Assembly (NCBI RefSeq): GCF_000011205.1
Contig: NC_003106.2
Coordinates: 1,254,001-1,318,000, forward strand
Direction of reading: 5' to 3'
From: Sulfurisphaera tokodaii str. 7
Lineage (GTDB): Archaea > Thermoproteota > Thermoprotei_A > Sulfolobales > Sulfolobaceae
DNA length: 64,000 nucleotides
Shown here: piece after piece, positions 9,823 to 19,684 of the stretch
Position numbering within the stretch: position 1 is the first letter of the stretch
How the letters are laid out: every line of letters begins with the position of its first letter
Translations under genes and position numbers: made by a program
Notes under the pieces: generated by a model
The model's input: only the letters and a program-made list of their open reading frames with translations
Databases searched by the model: none
What the model was told of the DNA's origin: nothing

Positions 9823-11146
9823 GGAACCACCTTGGAAAGTATTCTGGTACGTGCCTATAGTTTATTTCACCTACAAAATTAGTAAGCATTAAACTTCTTA
9901 TTTTATCTAAATCAGATTCATGTGCAAGAACCCACATAAGTTTTACAAGTGCTGTTTCTGGTAACATATCTTCTAATGGAGTAACACCAGATTCTTGCAA
10001 TAATCTTCCCGTAGTATAAACGTTCATATTTACTCTTCCAAATAAGCATTGTGACGTCATTCCTATAAATACTCCATCTTTAGTTGCTTTTTTGAAATAG
10101 TCTACAAATTCAGTAGATGTGTGACCTAATCCTGTTCCCTCAACTATTATTCCTCTAATTCCAGAAGAAATTAGATATTCTATTATTTCAGGATTAATAC
10201 CAGGATAGTATTTTAATAGGAATACTCTTGTATCGAATTTTGCATCTAAAGCGTTTTCTTCTTTTCTTTTAATATAATCATTTCTCAGAAGTTTAATTTC
10301 TTTTTCCTTCCAAAAAACTTTCGCTAAGGGTATATCATTTATAGATTGAAAAGCATCTCTTCTACTAGTATGCATTTTTCTTACTTTTACTCCTCTATGT
10401 ACTAAAGTATATGTATCTGAGCTTTCTCCATGCATATTGATAGTCACTTCTGCAAATGGAGAATTTTTAGCTACTAGTATAGCAGAATAGAGATTTATTG
10501 GAGAGTCACTGCTAGGTCTATCACTACTTCTCTGAGATCCTACAAGAACTATAGGTCCGGTTAGAGATTTAAATGAAAAAGCTAAAGCTGAAGCAGTATA
10601 AGCCATAGTGTCTGTGCCATGAGCAATTACAACGCCTAAATTTCCTTCATCTAAGGCTTTCTTTGCACTTTCTGCTATTTTAATCCAATATTCAGGTTTC
10701 ATATTTTCACTTAGGATAGAAAATAATACTTCTGCATCTATTTTTGCAATCTCATTTATTTCGGGCATAAAATTTATAATCTCTTCAGTTGTTAGTGCTG
10801 GTCTTACAGCACCAGTCTCATATTCTACTTTACTTACTATCGTTCCACCTGTACTAATTATTTTAACTTCGCTCTTTTCCTTTAGGGGTTTTTGCTCTCC
10901 TTTATTAACCTGGATATTCTGTCTCTTTTTTTCAACTAATTTAAAGTTAGAAATTCCACTTATCGAAACTCCTATATTATATCCATTATCTAATTTTATA
11001 ACTATTATATCGTCTTCCTTAGAATAGCTTGGCATTACTACCCCTTTTATCGATAACCCATCTTTTTGTAGCTCTATTAGATCTCCTACATCAACATTAT
11101 GAGAGGATAAAAATTCTAATGCCTTACCTCTATAACCTTCTAACAT
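9800..11146 (-). CDS. gatD: glutamyl-tRNA(Gln) amidotransferase subunit D
   Basis: The glutaminase half of GatDE: it releases ammonia from an amide donor and passes it to GatE. An N-terminal ~80-residue beta barrel ([19 protein letters not shown]) is followed by an asparaginase-type domain. The catalytic Thr lies in STGGTIVSK (near residue 98), the second Thr-Asp pair in [14 protein letters not shown] (near 177), and the catalytic Lys region further on ([17 protein letters not shown]). The length of 448 matches the family. It lies 33 bases downstream of the eS30 gene on the same strand. Confidence 0.95.
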   Translation of the reverse strand: MLEGYRGKALEFLSSHNVDVGDLIELQKDGLSIKGVVMPSYSKEDDIIVIKLDNGYNIGVSISGISNFKLVEKKRQNIQVNKGEQKPLKEKSEVKIISTGGTIVSKVEYETGAVRPALTTEEIINFMPEINEIAKIDAEVLFSILSENMKPEYWIKIAESAKKALDEGNLGVVIAHGTDTMAYTASALAFSFKSLTGPIVLVGSQRSSDRPSSDSPINLYSAILVAKNSPFAEVTINMHGESSDTYTLVHRGVKVRKMHTSRRDAFQSINDIPLAKVFWKEKEIKLLRNDYIKRKEENALDAKFDTRVFLLKYYPGINPEIIEYLISSGIRGIIVEGTGLGHTSTEFVDYFKKATKDGVFIGMTSQCLFGRVNMNVYTTGRLLQESGVTPLEDMLPETALVKLMWVLAHESDLDKIRSLMLTNFVGEINYRHVPEYFPRWFHDGIRLQ

Positions 11147-11179
11147 TAAAATAAAAGATATAAAAATAGATAAAAACGT

Positions 11180-11347
11180 TTACCTAGCAGCTACAGCTTG
11201 TTTTGACTGTCTAGTTTTTACAACTCTCTTCTCATATTCAATTCTATTTCTAACTCTTGGAACTTCTTTATGCCTTTCTTTTTTTGGCATTTTAGGTGTA
11301 GCATTTCTTACTTTTCCAGCTTTTGTGAGCGAACCGTGGGATGGCAT
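11180..11347 (-). CDS. rps30e: ribosomal protein eS30
   Basis: A 55-residue gene found by reading the minus strand from ATG at 11347 to TAA at 11180. The protein begins [15 protein letters not shown] and continues with [17 protein letters not shown] and [12 protein letters not shown]; this is the classic eS30 pattern (GSLTRAGKVR, then PRxRNR). It is very basic, as expected for a small-subunit protein that contacts rRNA near the decoding centre. It heads the gatD-gatE unit and is divergent from nop5, sharing the promoter region 11348-11410. Confidence 0.95.
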   Translation of the reverse strand: MPSHGSLTKAGKVRNATPKMPKKERHKEVPRVRNRIEYEKRVVKTRQSKQAVAAR

Positions 11348-11410
11348 ACTAAATTATATGTGATGAAGAAAAATTTAAACTTAAATGCTAATTAGTTGTT
11401 TTGAGTACTG
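11348..11410. promoter_or_regulatory. divergent promoter region, eS30 / nop5
   Basis: A 63-base AT-rich gap between two divergent starts. A TTTAAA element near 11370 lies about 35-40 bases before the nop5 ATG. On the other strand a TATA-like ACATATAATTTAG sits too close to the eS30 ATG to act alone, so that start site is less clear. Confidence 0.45.
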
Positions 11411-12640
11411 ATGAAAGTATATATCGTGGAACATGCGATAGGGTCGTTTGCATATGATGAGCAAGGTAAGCTTATAGACTTTGTATTGAGTAGTAAGGAC
11501 TTAGGAAAAGTTGTAGATTCTTTACTAGATAATGAAAAAGGTATTCCATTGCCAACTACCATAGAATTAATTCAGAAGATAAAACCAGAAGAAGTAGTAG
11601 TGGAGAATGAAGCAGAAATACCAAATTTGCAACAGTTAGGTGTTAAAGCTTCTTATGAAATACATAATCTTGGAAGTAAAATATTTAGAGAATCATTACC
11701 CAAGATAGCAATAGAAACAAAGTTTGCATCCTCAGAGAACGATTTATACTCATTTTTATATGAAGTTTCTTTTGAATATACTAGAAGAAAATTAAGAACT
11801 GCAGCCAGTAAAAGAGACTTACTAGCAATCCAGGCTATTAGGGCAATTGATGATATTGATAAAACTATAAATCTATTTTCGGAAAGATTAAGAGAATGGT
11901 ATAGTATTCATTTCCCAGAACTTAATAAGCTTGTAGAAGATCATGAACTTTACGCTTCTATTGTTTCAAAATTTGGACATAGGGATGAAATAACAAATAC
12001 GGGGTTAGATGAAATAGGAGTGAATAAAGATCTGAGCACTAAAATTTTAGATGCATCGAAAAAGAGTATTGGAGCTGATATTACTGATGTAGATATAAGA
12101 TCAATTAAGATGCTAAGCGATACCATATTAGAGCTTTTCAGAATAAGATCAGAACTTACAGATTATGTTGAATCAGTTATGAAAGAAGTAGCTCCTAATG
12201 TTACTGCTTTAGTAGGACCAACACTAGGTGCGCGATTATTAAGTTTAGCTGGTAGCCTAGAAGATTTAGCTAAAATGCCTGCTAGTACAATTCAAGTCTT
12301 AGGTGCAGAGAAAGCTCTGTTTAGAGCTTTAAGAAAAGGAGGCAAACCGCCAAAACACGGTGTTATATTTCAATATCCAGCAATTCATACTTCTCCAAGG
12401 TGGCAAAGAGGTAAAATTGCAAGAGCATTAGCTGCTAAATTAGCAATAGCTGCCAGAATAGACGCTTTTAGTGGCAGATTTATAGGTGATAAATTGAATG
12501 AGGAGTTAAAGAAAAGGATTGAGGAGATTAAGACAAAATACGCTCAACCTCCACCAAGGAAGCCACAAGAACAAAAGAGAAAAGAAGAAGAAAGAAAAGG
12601 TAAAAAAGGAGGAAGAGAAAAAAGAAAAGGTAGGAGATGA
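11411..12640 (+). CDS. nop5: Nop5 (Nop56/58), box C/D RNP core protein
   Basis: Scaffold of the archaeal RNA 2'-O-methylation particle: it binds L7Ae-bound guide RNA and holds fibrillarin. N-terminal fibrillarin-binding domain (residues ~1-120), coiled-coil dimerisation domain (~125-250), and the RNA-binding Nop domain with [36 protein letters not shown] and [13 protein letters not shown] followed by [19 protein letters not shown] (~265-345). The tail is a long Lys/Arg/Glu stretch. The stop overlaps the fibrillarin start by 4 bases, the conserved archaeal arrangement. Three candidate C/D guide RNAs occur elsewhere in this window. Confidence 0.96.
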   Translation: MKVYIVEHAIGSFAYDEQGKLIDFVLSSKDLGKVVDSLLDNEKGIPLPTTIELIQKIKPEEVVVENEAEIPNLQQLGVKASYEIHNLGSKIFRESLPKIAIETKFASSENDLYSFLYEVSFEYTRRKLRTAASKRDLLAIQAIRAIDDIDKTINLFSERLREWYSIHFPELNKLVEDHELYASIVSKFGHRDEITNTGLDEIGVNKDLSTKILDASKKSIGADITDVDIRSIKMLSDTILELFRIRSELTDYVESVMKEVAPNVTALVGPTLGARLLSLAGSLEDLAKMPASTIQVLGAEKALFRALRKGGKPPKHGVIFQYPAIHTSPRWQRGKIARALAAKLAIAARIDAFSGRFIGDKLNEELKKRIEEIKTKYAQPPPRKPQEQKRKEEERKGKKGGREKRKGRR

Positions 12641-13347
12641 AATTTATGTCAGAATTAGTTAAGATTTCAAAAACACAGTTTGAAAATGTGTTTCAATGTG
12701 AATTTAATGATGGCACAGTAAGGCTTTGTACTAAAAACTTAGCTCCAGGGTTTAGTGTTTATGGCGAGAGGCTATTTAAAGTAGAAGGGGTAGAGTATAG
12801 AGAATGGAATGCTTTTAGAAGTAAATTAGGCGGTGCTATTCTAAAGGGTTTAAAACAGAATCCTATTGTAAAAGGAACTAAAGTACTTTATTTGGGTGCA
12901 GCTTCTGGAACTACTCCAAGTCATGTTTCTGATATCGTAGAATTAGAAGGAAAAGTATACGGAGTGGAGTTTTCTCCTAGAGTAGTTAGGGAATTTTTAC
13001 TTGTCGCTCAGCATAGACCTAATTTATTTCCAATTTTAGCAGATGCTAGATTTCCGCAATATTATAGGACTCTTGTAGAAGATGTTGACGTATTATATGT
13101 AGATATTGCCCAGCCAGATGAAACAGATATAGCAATCTATAATGCTAAATTTTTCCTTAAAAATGGTGGATATATGATGATGGCAATAAAAGCTAGAAGT
13201 ATTGATGTTACAAAAGAACCTACTGAAATCTATGAAATGGAAGTTAATAAGTTAAAAGAAAACAACTTTGATGTTATCCAAGTTATTCAGTTAGATCCTT
13301 ATGATAAAGACCATGCAATGGTGTTAGCAAAATATAAGGGAAAATAA
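12637..13347 (+). CDS. flpA: fibrillarin-like rRNA/tRNA 2'-O-methyltransferase
   Basis: The methyl transferase of the box C/D particle; it places 2'-O-methyl groups on rRNA (and tRNA) sites chosen by guide RNAs. The SAM-binding core is [19 protein letters not shown] (near residue 88), followed by [14 protein letters not shown]-like sequence and the acidic [14 protein letters not shown] motif. The catalytic Lys is in [10 protein letters not shown] (near 186). The length of 236 is normal. The ATG at 12637 overlaps the nop5 stop (ATGA); an ATG 3 codons later (MSELVKIS) is an equally plausible start. Confidence 0.96.
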   Translation: MKFMSELVKISKTQFENVFQCEFNDGTVRLCTKNLAPGFSVYGERLFKVEGVEYREWNAFRSKLGGAILKGLKQNPIVKGTKVLYLGAASGTTPSHVSDIVELEGKVYGVEFSPRVVREFLLVAQHRPNLFPILADARFPQYYRTLVEDVDVLYVDIAQPDETDIAIYNAKFFLKNGGYMMMAIKARSIDVTKEPTEIYEMEVNKLKENNFDVIQVIQLDPYDKDHAMVLAKYKGK

Positions 13348-13764
13348 ATGATAGATAAAATTTTTGAGATAGGATTAAAGAATTTTTTAAGTTTTTATCC
13401 TCAAGACTTAGTAAGTATTCGTGAAGCTCTTGATGGGAAATTAAATATTAGATTATCTGATGGTTACTCTCATTCATTAAAGAAGGAAGAAGTAGAAAAA
13501 ATCTCTCATTATATACCTCTTTATTTATGGTCATTAGTAAGAATTCCTTTTGTAATAATAAAAACTATGGAACCTGGCGAATACATTGTAAATGGTAGCG
13601 AGTGGGAAATAAAGGCGTTATCAATATTACTTAATAAAGATGTAAGTAAGGGACTACGTACAGGAGATATTGAAAAATTAATAAAAGAATATAAATCTTT
13701 AATAATTATAACATTAAGTCCTATTAATTTAGCTAATGAGGATGAGGAAAATGGTTACTATTGA
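13348..13764 (+). CDS. UPF0216 (DUF61) family protein
   Basis: 138 residues, starting at the base after the fibrillarin stop, so surely in the same operon. The family pattern of archaeal UPF0216 is visible: a short N-terminal helix, IPLYLWSLVRIPFVIIKTMEPGEYIVNGSEWEIKA-type core, and a final helix-strand. No catalytic residues are known for this family. Repeated linkage with rRNA/tRNA modification genes hints at a role in RNA or ribosome biology, which is inference. The gene overlaps the start of the next regulator gene. Confidence 0.8.
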   Translation: MIDKIFEIGLKNFLSFYPQDLVSIREALDGKLNIRLSDGYSHSLKKEEVEKISHYIPLYLWSLVRIPFVIIKTMEPGEYIVNGSEWEIKALSILLNKDVSKGLRTGDIEKLIKEYKSLIIITLSPINLANEDEENGYY

Positions 13765-14635
13765 TGAGGTTGCAGAGATACTTTCAAAAAGATCATTAGA
13801 GTATTCTATGATTAATTATCCAGATAAAAAGGAAAAATCAATAGATATAATAGCTGTAAATAGGAATAAGAAAATGATAGTTAAAATTCTAGGTAATAAG
13901 AAATCATCGAAAATCAAAAGTGACTTGAAAAACATAGCAAGAATTGGACTGGGAATTCCGGTAATAATTGAAGATTCTACTGAGCAAGAAATAATAAATG
14001 ATAGAGGTAACATATTAGGTATGAATGTAGAGACTTTTGAAAGAATTCTAGATGGAGAGAAAGTCTTCCTATATAAGACAAGGGGAGGAATCTTTGTTAA
14101 AATTAACTCTAAGGAGTTAAAAAAGAAAAGAGAAGAGATGGGCTTAAGCTTAGGAGAAGTTGCTCAAGCTTTAGGAGTTTCGAGAATATCTATCTACGAT
14201 TATGAAAGAGAAGATTCTTATGTGTCGATTGATATTGCTGAAAAACTTGTTGAACTTTTTGGAGATGATATATTAGGTGATGTATTAAGTGGTTTTAAGG
14301 TTGACGAAAAAGATATTAACCTAGAAACGCAAACAGCTAGCCTTTCTGATAAAATTATGTTAAATTTGAATGAAAAAGGGTATAAAGTAGTGAAGATGAA
14401 CTTTACTGCAGTGGATATTATTGCCTCAAAGAATGATAAGAAACTATTATTTTCAGTGGAGGCTGATAACGTCTCTAAGTCCTTAAGAAAATTTAATGAA
14501 GCTAAAAAGATTACCAGTAAAATAAAAGCAAGTCTTATTGTGGTTGTGAAAGAGAGCAAAAATAAAAAAATATATGAAAAAGAGGATTTTAATACAATAA
14601 GTGAAAACGAAATTATGAACTATGAATTTGATTGA
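13751..14635 (+). CDS. HTH transcriptional regulator of the COG1395 archaeal family
   Basis: About 294 residues. The N-terminal ~110 residues form a restriction-endonuclease-like alpha/beta domain (SIDIIAVNRNKKMIVKILGN). A Cro/CI-type helix-turn-helix follows (LKKKREEMGLSLGEVAQAL then VSRISIYDYERED, about residues 125-160). The C-terminal part repeats a similar alpha/beta pattern (DIIASKNDKKLLFSVEADN). This matches the 'putative HTH-type regulator' family widespread in archaea, with unknown targets. I chose ATG at 13751 (MVTIDEVAE) over the upstream ATG codons within the previous gene. The stop overlaps trm1 by 14 bases. Confidence 0.8.
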   Translation: MVTIDEVAEILSKRSLEYSMINYPDKKEKSIDIIAVNRNKKMIVKILGNKKSSKIKSDLKNIARIGLGIPVIIEDSTEQEIINDRGNILGMNVETFERILDGEKVFLYKTRGGIFVKINSKELKKKREEMGLSLGEVAQALGVSRISIYDYEREDSYVSIDIAEKLVELFGDDILGDVLSGFKVDEKDINLETQTASLSDKIMLNLNEKGYKVVKMNFTAVDIIASKNDKKLLFSVEADNVSKSLRKFNEAKKITSKIKASLIVVVKESKNKKIYEKEDFNTISENEIMNYEFD

Positions 14636-15746
14636 AATAAGAGAAGGTAAGGCTTCTTTACTAATTCCTAATCCTAAAGATTATGAGAAAGAAGGGAGAT
14701 ATGATCCCAGTTGGTCTCCAGTTTTCTACAATCCTAAGATGAGATTAAATAGAGATATTAGTGTTTTAGCCTTAAGTGTAATAAAGCCTAAAAGTGTTGT
14801 CGATGCTCTATCTGCCTCTGGAGTCAGAGGGATAAGATATTATACTGAAATTGGAGGGATAGAAAAATTGATATTAAATGATAAAAATCCTATAGCAACA
14901 GAATTAATAAAGAAAAATGCAGAGAAGAACTATGTGAATGCTCGAATAACAACAAAGGACGCAAATTCTTTATTATATGAGATTAAAGCAGATTTTGTAG
15001 ATATAGATCCTTTTGGTTCTCCAGCCCCTTTTATCTTGTCAGCCATAAACGCTACAATAAACAAAGGCTATGTAGCTTTTACTGCAACTGATTTATCAGC
15101 CCTAGAATGTTCTTCAAAATTTTCTGCTAGAAGAAAATACGACTTGATATGCGAAAGATTAAGTTTTTCCAAAGAATTAGGAATTAGAGGTTTAATTGCC
15201 AAGGTAATAAGAGAAGGTGCTATTATAGAAAAAGCTGCATATCCTATATTTTCATTTTATTTTGATTATTATTATAGAGTATTCTTTAGAATAGAAAATG
15301 GCGCTAAAAAAGTTGATAAATTACTTGAGAAACAAGGGTATTATTATGAGTGTTCTAAATGTGGGTATCGTGAGGTCGATTATTATGCAGAAAGAAAAAT
15401 ATGTCCTAGATGTGGTATCGAGATGAGAAGATATGGTCCAGCATGGACAGGGGAACTATGGAATAGAGAGTTTTTGTTAAGTATGAAAGAGAATCTAAAG
15501 AATTTCACATACTTTGATACTTTCATGCAAGTAAATAAGTTGTTAAATATATTAGTAGAAGAGTCAAAGTATGTATCACCTTATTTTAGACTAGATTTTA
15601 TAGCATCCTTAATAAAAAGAAATATACCAAAAAGAGAAAAAATGTTAGAATGTTTAAAAGAAGCTTCAATAACTCACTTTGATTATAGAGGTATAAAAAC
15701 TAATAAAGAAATAGATGAAATAGTAAATTGTATAAAAATTAACTAG
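14622..15746 (+). CDS. trm1: tRNA (guanine26-N2)-dimethyltransferase
   Basis: Uses SAM to make N2,N2-dimethylguanosine at position 26 of tRNAs. The N-terminal motif NPKMRLNRDISVLAL (near residue 38) precedes the SAM site (VVDALSASGVRGIRY, near 66). The catalytic motif is DIDPFGSPAPF (near 127). A zinc-binding region with CSKCGYREVD and CPRCG lies near 245-268, and the C-terminal domain is the Trm1-specific fold. The 374-residue length is typical for archaea. Last gene of the nop5 operon; it converges on tfeB with an 8-base overlap. Confidence 0.95.
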   Translation: MNLIEIREGKASLLIPNPKDYEKEGRYDPSWSPVFYNPKMRLNRDISVLALSVIKPKSVVDALSASGVRGIRYYTEIGGIEKLILNDKNPIATELIKKNAEKNYVNARITTKDANSLLYEIKADFVDIDPFGSPAPFILSAINATINKGYVAFTATDLSALECSSKFSARRKYDLICERLSFSKELGIRGLIAKVIREGAIIEKAAYPIFSFYFDYYYRVFFRIENGAKKVDKLLEKQGYYYECSKCGYREVDYYAERKICPRCGIEMRRYGPAWTGELWNREFLLSMKENLKNFTYFDTFMQVNKLLNILVEESKYVSPYFRLDFIASLIKRNIPKREKMLECLKEASITHFDYRGIKTNKEIDEIVNCIKIN

Positions 15747-16116
15747 CTGATTTAGCATTAGTTAGTAAGTATCTAGATAATTGTGGACACGTCGAAGGAG
15801 AAATATAGCTACCATTTCCGCATTTTTTGAGAATTTTACAAGTATAGCATGGAATTTCTATAATAGAAGATAAGCTAACATATATATCTATTCCATCATC
15901 ATCTATTGCAAATAGCTTTAATATGCTTTTCCCGTTTTCCTTTACAGATCTTTTAATTATCTTTTTCTTTTCAATAAGTTTTTTAATTATAAGACTTGCT
16001 TCTTTAGTTGATAACCCTAATTCTTTTATTAAATCTTTTTGCGGTATTCCATTATCTCCTGCTTCTTTTATCTTTTGATAAGCAAGATCTTCATATGATG
16101 ATGTAGTTGATTCCAT
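15739..16116 (-). CDS. transcription factor TFE subunit beta (RPC39-like, Fe-S)
   Basis: Beta subunit of the archaeal TFIIE homologue. With TFE-alpha it helps TBP/TFB/RNA polymerase open promoters. The N-terminal ~75 residues are a winged helix (YQKIKEAGDNGIPQKDLIKELG, then STKEASLIIKKLIEKKKIIKR). The C-terminal part has four cysteines in the pattern CYTC-x5-C-x10-C, known in this family to hold a cubane 4Fe-4S cluster. 125 residues is typical. The upstream GGTGGTTTT before ATG is a ribosome binding site. It follows tfb on the same strand with a 60-base gap. Confidence 0.87.
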   Translation of the reverse strand: MESTTSSYEDLAYQKIKEAGDNGIPQKDLIKELGLSTKEASLIIKKLIEKKKIIKRSVKENGKSILKLFAIDDDGIDIYVSLSSIIEIPCYTCKILKKCGNGSYISPSTCPQLSRYLLTNAKSAS

Positions 16117-16176
16117 AAAACCACCGTGTTGGCTATATTAATATATTGTAAAACTAGCTTATTTATTTTGTTGTCC

Positions 16177-17064
16177 TTAAAGTTTAACTTCTATTTCGAA
16201 ATTTGATATAATTTCCTTATATCTATTTCTTATTGTAACTTCTGTTATATTTAGTGCATTAGCTATGTCTTTTTGAGTCTTTTTTGCATCCATTAGTGTA
16301 CTTACAAGGTATACACTAGCAGCTGCTAATGCTGTGTATCCTTTTCCACTAGTTAGACCATTTTTGTGCATTAAGTCAACTAATTCAGAAGCTTTAGTAG
16401 ATATATATGGTGGTAAATTAAGTTTTTCTACAATTTTTGGAATGAACTCTGTGGGTTTTATATTGGGTTTAAACTCTAATGAACTCTTAGCTACTTTTTG
16501 AACTCTCTCTAGTGCTTTCCATAATTCACTAGATGAAATACCATAATTATTCTTTATCTCTTGAAGGGATTTTGGTATTTTATTTACTTGACAAGAATAG
16601 TAAAGTACCGCAGCAATTAACGTATATATGTCTATTCTTTTAGCTTTTCCCTCATCGATTATTTTTCTTATTAAAAGAGAGGCTGTTTCTTTTACGTATT
16701 CAGGAAGATTTAGCTTAGCAGCTTCATTATTTAATACGGATAAATAAGTGACTAACTTTCTATCCTTTGGAGAAACTCTGAGTTTATTCTGTATTGCTCT
16801 TAATTTTTCTATTTTAGTTTTATTACTGGACCTAGAATATCCAATTGTTGTTGTTATTCCAAAATCATGAACTTTTGCAGTAATAGGAGAACCTGTTCTT
16901 TCTCTTTCCAATCTGTCTTGTTCTGTATACGCTCTCCATTCTGGACCTTGATCTATAACAAATTCATCAATGACATATCCACAATTAGTACAGATGTATG
17001 TGCCTTTGTTTAGATCTAACGTTATACTTTCACTTCCGCAATTAGGGCACTTTATTTTCTCCAT
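16177..17064 (-). CDS. tfb: transcription initiation factor TFB
   Basis: Archaeal TFIIB: it recognises BRE and the TBP-TATA complex and brings in RNA polymerase. A zinc ribbon at the N-terminus (CPNCGS ... YICTNCGYV, residues 6-27) is followed by the B-reader region ([21 protein letters not shown], residues ~44-64) and two cyclin repeats (~105-195 and ~200-295), the second with an HTH ([24 protein letters not shown]) that contacts BRE. 295 residues is slightly short but complete. It overlaps gar1 by 13 bases. Confidence 0.95.
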   Translation of the reverse strand: MEKIKCPNCGSESITLDLNKGTYICTNCGYVIDEFVIDQGPEWRAYTEQDRLERERTGSPITAKVHDFGITTTIGYSRSSNKTKIEKLRAIQNKLRVSPKDRKLVTYLSVLNNEAAKLNLPEYVKETASLLIRKIIDEGKAKRIDIYTLIAAVLYYSCQVNKIPKSLQEIKNNYGISSSELWKALERVQKVAKSSLEFKPNIKPTEFIPKIVEKLNLPPYISTKASELVDLMHKNGLTSGKGYTALAAASVYLVSTLMDAKKTQKDIANALNITEVTIRNRYKEIISNFEIEVKL

Positions 17065-17354
17065 TTTTTCTTACCCCTCTTTTCTTTAAGTTCTACGTAT
17101 AACTTACCTTGGGGTGCTTTTTCTGATAACGGTAATGCTAGTATGTATGGTTCTTCCACATTTCCAATTATATCTAAGATTTTGCCTACTCGATTTCCTT
17201 GTTCATCAACTAAAACTTTACCAGTATACTCTTGAGACGAATAGTCTATTTTAGGATTTCCTTTAAGAAGCCATTTATTATTTAGTGTATTTTTTAAGTA
17301 TTCTCCTACCTCTACAAGTTTAATCTTTGTCACAAGTATAATATATTCTCCCAT
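17052..17354 (-). CDS. gar1: H/ACA RNP protein Gar1
   Basis: Core subunit of the RNA-guided pseudouridylation particle (Cbf5-Nop10-Gar1-L7Ae) acting on rRNA. The ~100 residues fold as a six-stranded barrel: the signature [30 protein letters not shown] is Gar1-like (normally GxVxDxxGxxVGkvxDvfGPV). The tail is basic ([11 protein letters not shown]). The overlap with tfb by 13 bases is the gar1-tfb pairing seen in many archaea. Confidence 0.88.
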   Translation of the reverse strand: MGEYIILVTKIKLVEVGEYLKNTLNNKWLLKGNPKIDYSSQEYTGKVLVDEQGNRVGKILDIIGNVEEPYILALPLSEKAPQGKLYVELKEKRGKKKWRK

Positions 17355-17494
17355 ATATTAGTTGATATTTATAATAATACTCTTTGAGAAGAAGATGGGG
17401 TATTATTGAGCTTAAGATTTAGATTATTGGCTTGAAAGCTTATATTTGGATTAAGAAATAACTATAATAACTCTTGTTAAATAGTGATATTCGA

Positions 17495-18430
17495 ATGAGC
17501 GATTCAGTTGAATCAGAAGAAGAGATTCAGCAGAAATTGTCAAAAGCCTCAGAGGAGTTAAGAAAATTAAGAGAAGAAAGACAGAAAATAATTGAAAATA
17601 TAAGAAAACTAAGAGAAAAGAGAAGAGAAAAAGTTGATAGACTTAGAAGTATAAGGGAGCAAATAAAACAACTAAGAGAAGAGTTAAAGGCTAAAAGTGA
17701 AGAAATTAAGCAACTTTCTCAACAGAAGCAGAGTTTGATCCAGGTTATAAGTGAAATAAAAAAGGAATTTGAACAAATCAAGAACGTTGAGAAAGTTAAG
17801 GAAAAATTGGACCCATTACAAATTTTAAAGAAAATAGAGCAATTAGAATGGAGACTACAAACTTCTAGTCTCTCATTAGAAGAAGAGAAGAAAATAATCT
17901 TAAAGATAGCTAACTTAGAGAAAAAACTAGAAACAGCGAAAAAATTAGCACAACTTAAAGAGAAAAATACTGAGAATAGAGCGGAACTTTTAGCTAAAAG
18001 AGTTGAACTATCAACAATAAGACAACGTATAGTTGAATTAAGAAATCAAATTTCAGAGAAAGTGAAGATATATCAACAACTAAAGAATGAGAGAGATTCA
18101 TTAGTGAAAGAAATTGAGATTTTAAATAATCAAATTAATGAACTAGTAAATAAGAACAACGAGATAAAAAATAAAATTACTGAGAAAAAAGATGAAATTA
18201 AGAAATATAGGGATGAGTTAAAGAAAATTAAAGATATGTTAAAATCAAGGAATATTACGGAAGTTTACGAGAATCAACTTAAAAATGTTAATAAAGAGAT
18301 AATCGAGAATAAGCGTAAGAAAGCCGAGGAAAAGCTGAAAAACAATAAGAGACTAACATTTGATGAACTTTTAATATTGTACTATAATGATAAGGATAAT
18401 AATGAGCAAGATTCTAATAATTTACGTTGA
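17495..18430 (+). CDS. long coiled-coil protein, Lys/Glu-rich
   Basis: About 311 residues, nearly all one helical coiled coil with heptads (EEIQQKLSKASEELRKLREER, then repeated KLREKRREKVDRLRSIREQ). No enzymatic motif, no membrane segment and no Walker motif, so it is not an SMC protein by itself. Similar archaeal proteins have been labelled phosphoserine phosphatase with no good reason. ATG at 17495 is preferred to a TTG 21 bases upstream. Its 3' end overlaps the DUF373 gene by about 29 bases, so the two are coupled. The function is unknown; a structural or scaffold role is inference. Confidence 0.7.
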   Translation: MSDSVESEEEIQQKLSKASEELRKLREERQKIIENIRKLREKRREKVDRLRSIREQIKQLREELKAKSEEIKQLSQQKQSLIQVISEIKKEFEQIKNVEKVKEKLDPLQILKKIEQLEWRLQTSSLSLEEEKKIILKIANLEKKLETAKKLAQLKEKNTENRAELLAKRVELSTIRQRIVELRNQISEKVKIYQQLKNERDSLVKEIEILNNQINELVNKNNEIKNKITEKKDEIKKYRDELKKIKDMLKSRNITEVYENQLKNVNKEIIENKRKKAEEKLKNNKRLTFDELLILYYNDKDNNEQDSNNLR

Positions 18431-19442
18431 TATTGATGATGATTTAGGAAAAATAGGTTTAGAGACTCCTATTATAGGAGAAGAACGTGTAAAAAAAGCT
18501 ATTGATATTGCTTCAGAAACAATTCCAACGGATTCAGACTTTAATACTATGGTAGTAGCATATAATATCTATAAGAAACTTCGTAAAGAAAATAATGATG
18601 TAGAGATAGCATTTATATCTGGGTCAGAAAGAAGTAACATAGAGGGCCAAATAGAATTTTCGAGAAAATTAGATGAAGCTATAAAAACTACAAATGCAGA
18701 AGAAGCGATCATTGTGTATGACAGTCCAGAAGATGCTAAAGCTATACCAATTATACAGTCTAAGTTGAAAGTTATAGGTATCGAAAGAGTTTTAGTTGAG
18801 CAATATAGAGGAGTCGAGGAAACTTATGCTTTATTAGGAAGATACATAAAAAAAGCTATTTCCGACCCTAGGTTTGCAAGAATTTTTTTAGGTGTTCCCG
18901 GAATTATTTTAATTACAATAGGTATATTTTCTCTGTTAAATCTTACAGTTTATGCAACGCCAGCCATTCTAATAATAATTGGTTTAGCCTTATTGGGTAG
19001 AGGTCTCAGAATAGACGAATATATAGAACGATGGTGGGAAAATTCTACGATAATGGTAATAGCAGCGATTATATCTCTAATTTCAACTATTGTAGGGATA
19101 ATTGAAGGTTATTATGTGGGTGCATCTATAAAAGTGTACGATCTCTCTTCTATTTTTATAATTTTAACTACTATTCTTCCCTTTATCGTATTCGCTATAA
19201 TAGTTTTATTTGGTGCTAAAGCAATAAATAAAGTCATGAATAGAGATATAAAAGTATGGCACGATATATTCAGAATAATTGCAGTAATTATAATTTATTA
19301 TATGATGGTTTTAATATCTAAGAATCTTGAGGAAAATGTAATAGGTGTTCAACTTCAAACAATGTATACATTATCTGTAATAACACTTGTACTTGTTTCT
19401 TTATATATAGTTTTTTCTATAATAGAAAAACATATAACATAA
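18402..19442 (+). CDS. DUF373 family membrane protein
   Basis: About 346 residues. The soluble N-terminal part (residues ~1-140) has the DUF373 pattern: YVDIDDDLG, TMVVAYNIYKKL, VYDSPEDAKAIPIIQSKL and RGVEETYALLGRYIKKA. At least five hydrophobic segments follow (from IFLGVPGIILITIGIFSLL to VITLVLVSLYIVFSII), so the C-terminal half sits in the membrane. DUF373 proteins are found throughout archaea and have no known function. ATG at 18402 (MSKILIIYVD) is the likely start, overlapping the coiled-coil gene. Confidence 0.85.
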   Translation: MSKILIIYVDIDDDLGKIGLETPIIGEERVKKAIDIASETIPTDSDFNTMVVAYNIYKKLRKENNDVEIAFISGSERSNIEGQIEFSRKLDEAIKTTNAEEAIIVYDSPEDAKAIPIIQSKLKVIGIERVLVEQYRGVEETYALLGRYIKKAISDPRFARIFLGVPGIILITIGIFSLLNLTVYATPAILIIIGLALLGRGLRIDEYIERWWENSTIMVIAAIISLISTIVGIIEGYYVGASIKVYDLSSIFIILTTILPFIVFAIIVLFGAKAINKVMNRDIKVWHDIFRIIAVIIIYYMMVLISKNLEENVIGVQLQTMYTLSVITLVLVSLYIVFSIIEKHIT

Positions 19443-19445
19443 AAA

Positions 19446-19661
19446 TTATTTAGGAAGTTTATCTCTTACTTCAACTGGTAAATCTTCTCTCTTGAGGATC
19501 TTGGCTTTTCTACTGGCTTTAGTAACTATTTTACCTAGAATTATGTATGCATTAACATCATTTGCTTTTTCTGCTTTCTCATAGGATTTTAAATATCTCA
19601 TCTTAACATATTTGTTTTTATCTAATTGAACATAAACATATTTTCCGTGTTTTAATGTCAT
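19446..19661 (-). CDS. small basic conserved protein downstream of tbp
   Basis: 71 residues, rich in Lys and Tyr (KHGKYVYVQLDKNKYVKMRYLKSY), predicted beta then helix; probably a small nucleic-acid- or protein-binding domain, not recognised further. The start is ATG at 19661: the GGTGAT at 19664-19669 just upstream is an excellent ribosome binding site, which argues against the GTG inside it. It lies 24 bases after the TBP stop on the same strand and is probably co-transcribed. Confidence 0.7.
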   Translation of the reverse strand: MTLKHGKYVYVQLDKNKYVKMRYLKSYEKAEKANDVNAYIILGKIVTKASRKAKILKREDLPVEVRDKLPK

Positions 19662-19684
19662 AGTTATCACCTATAATTACATCT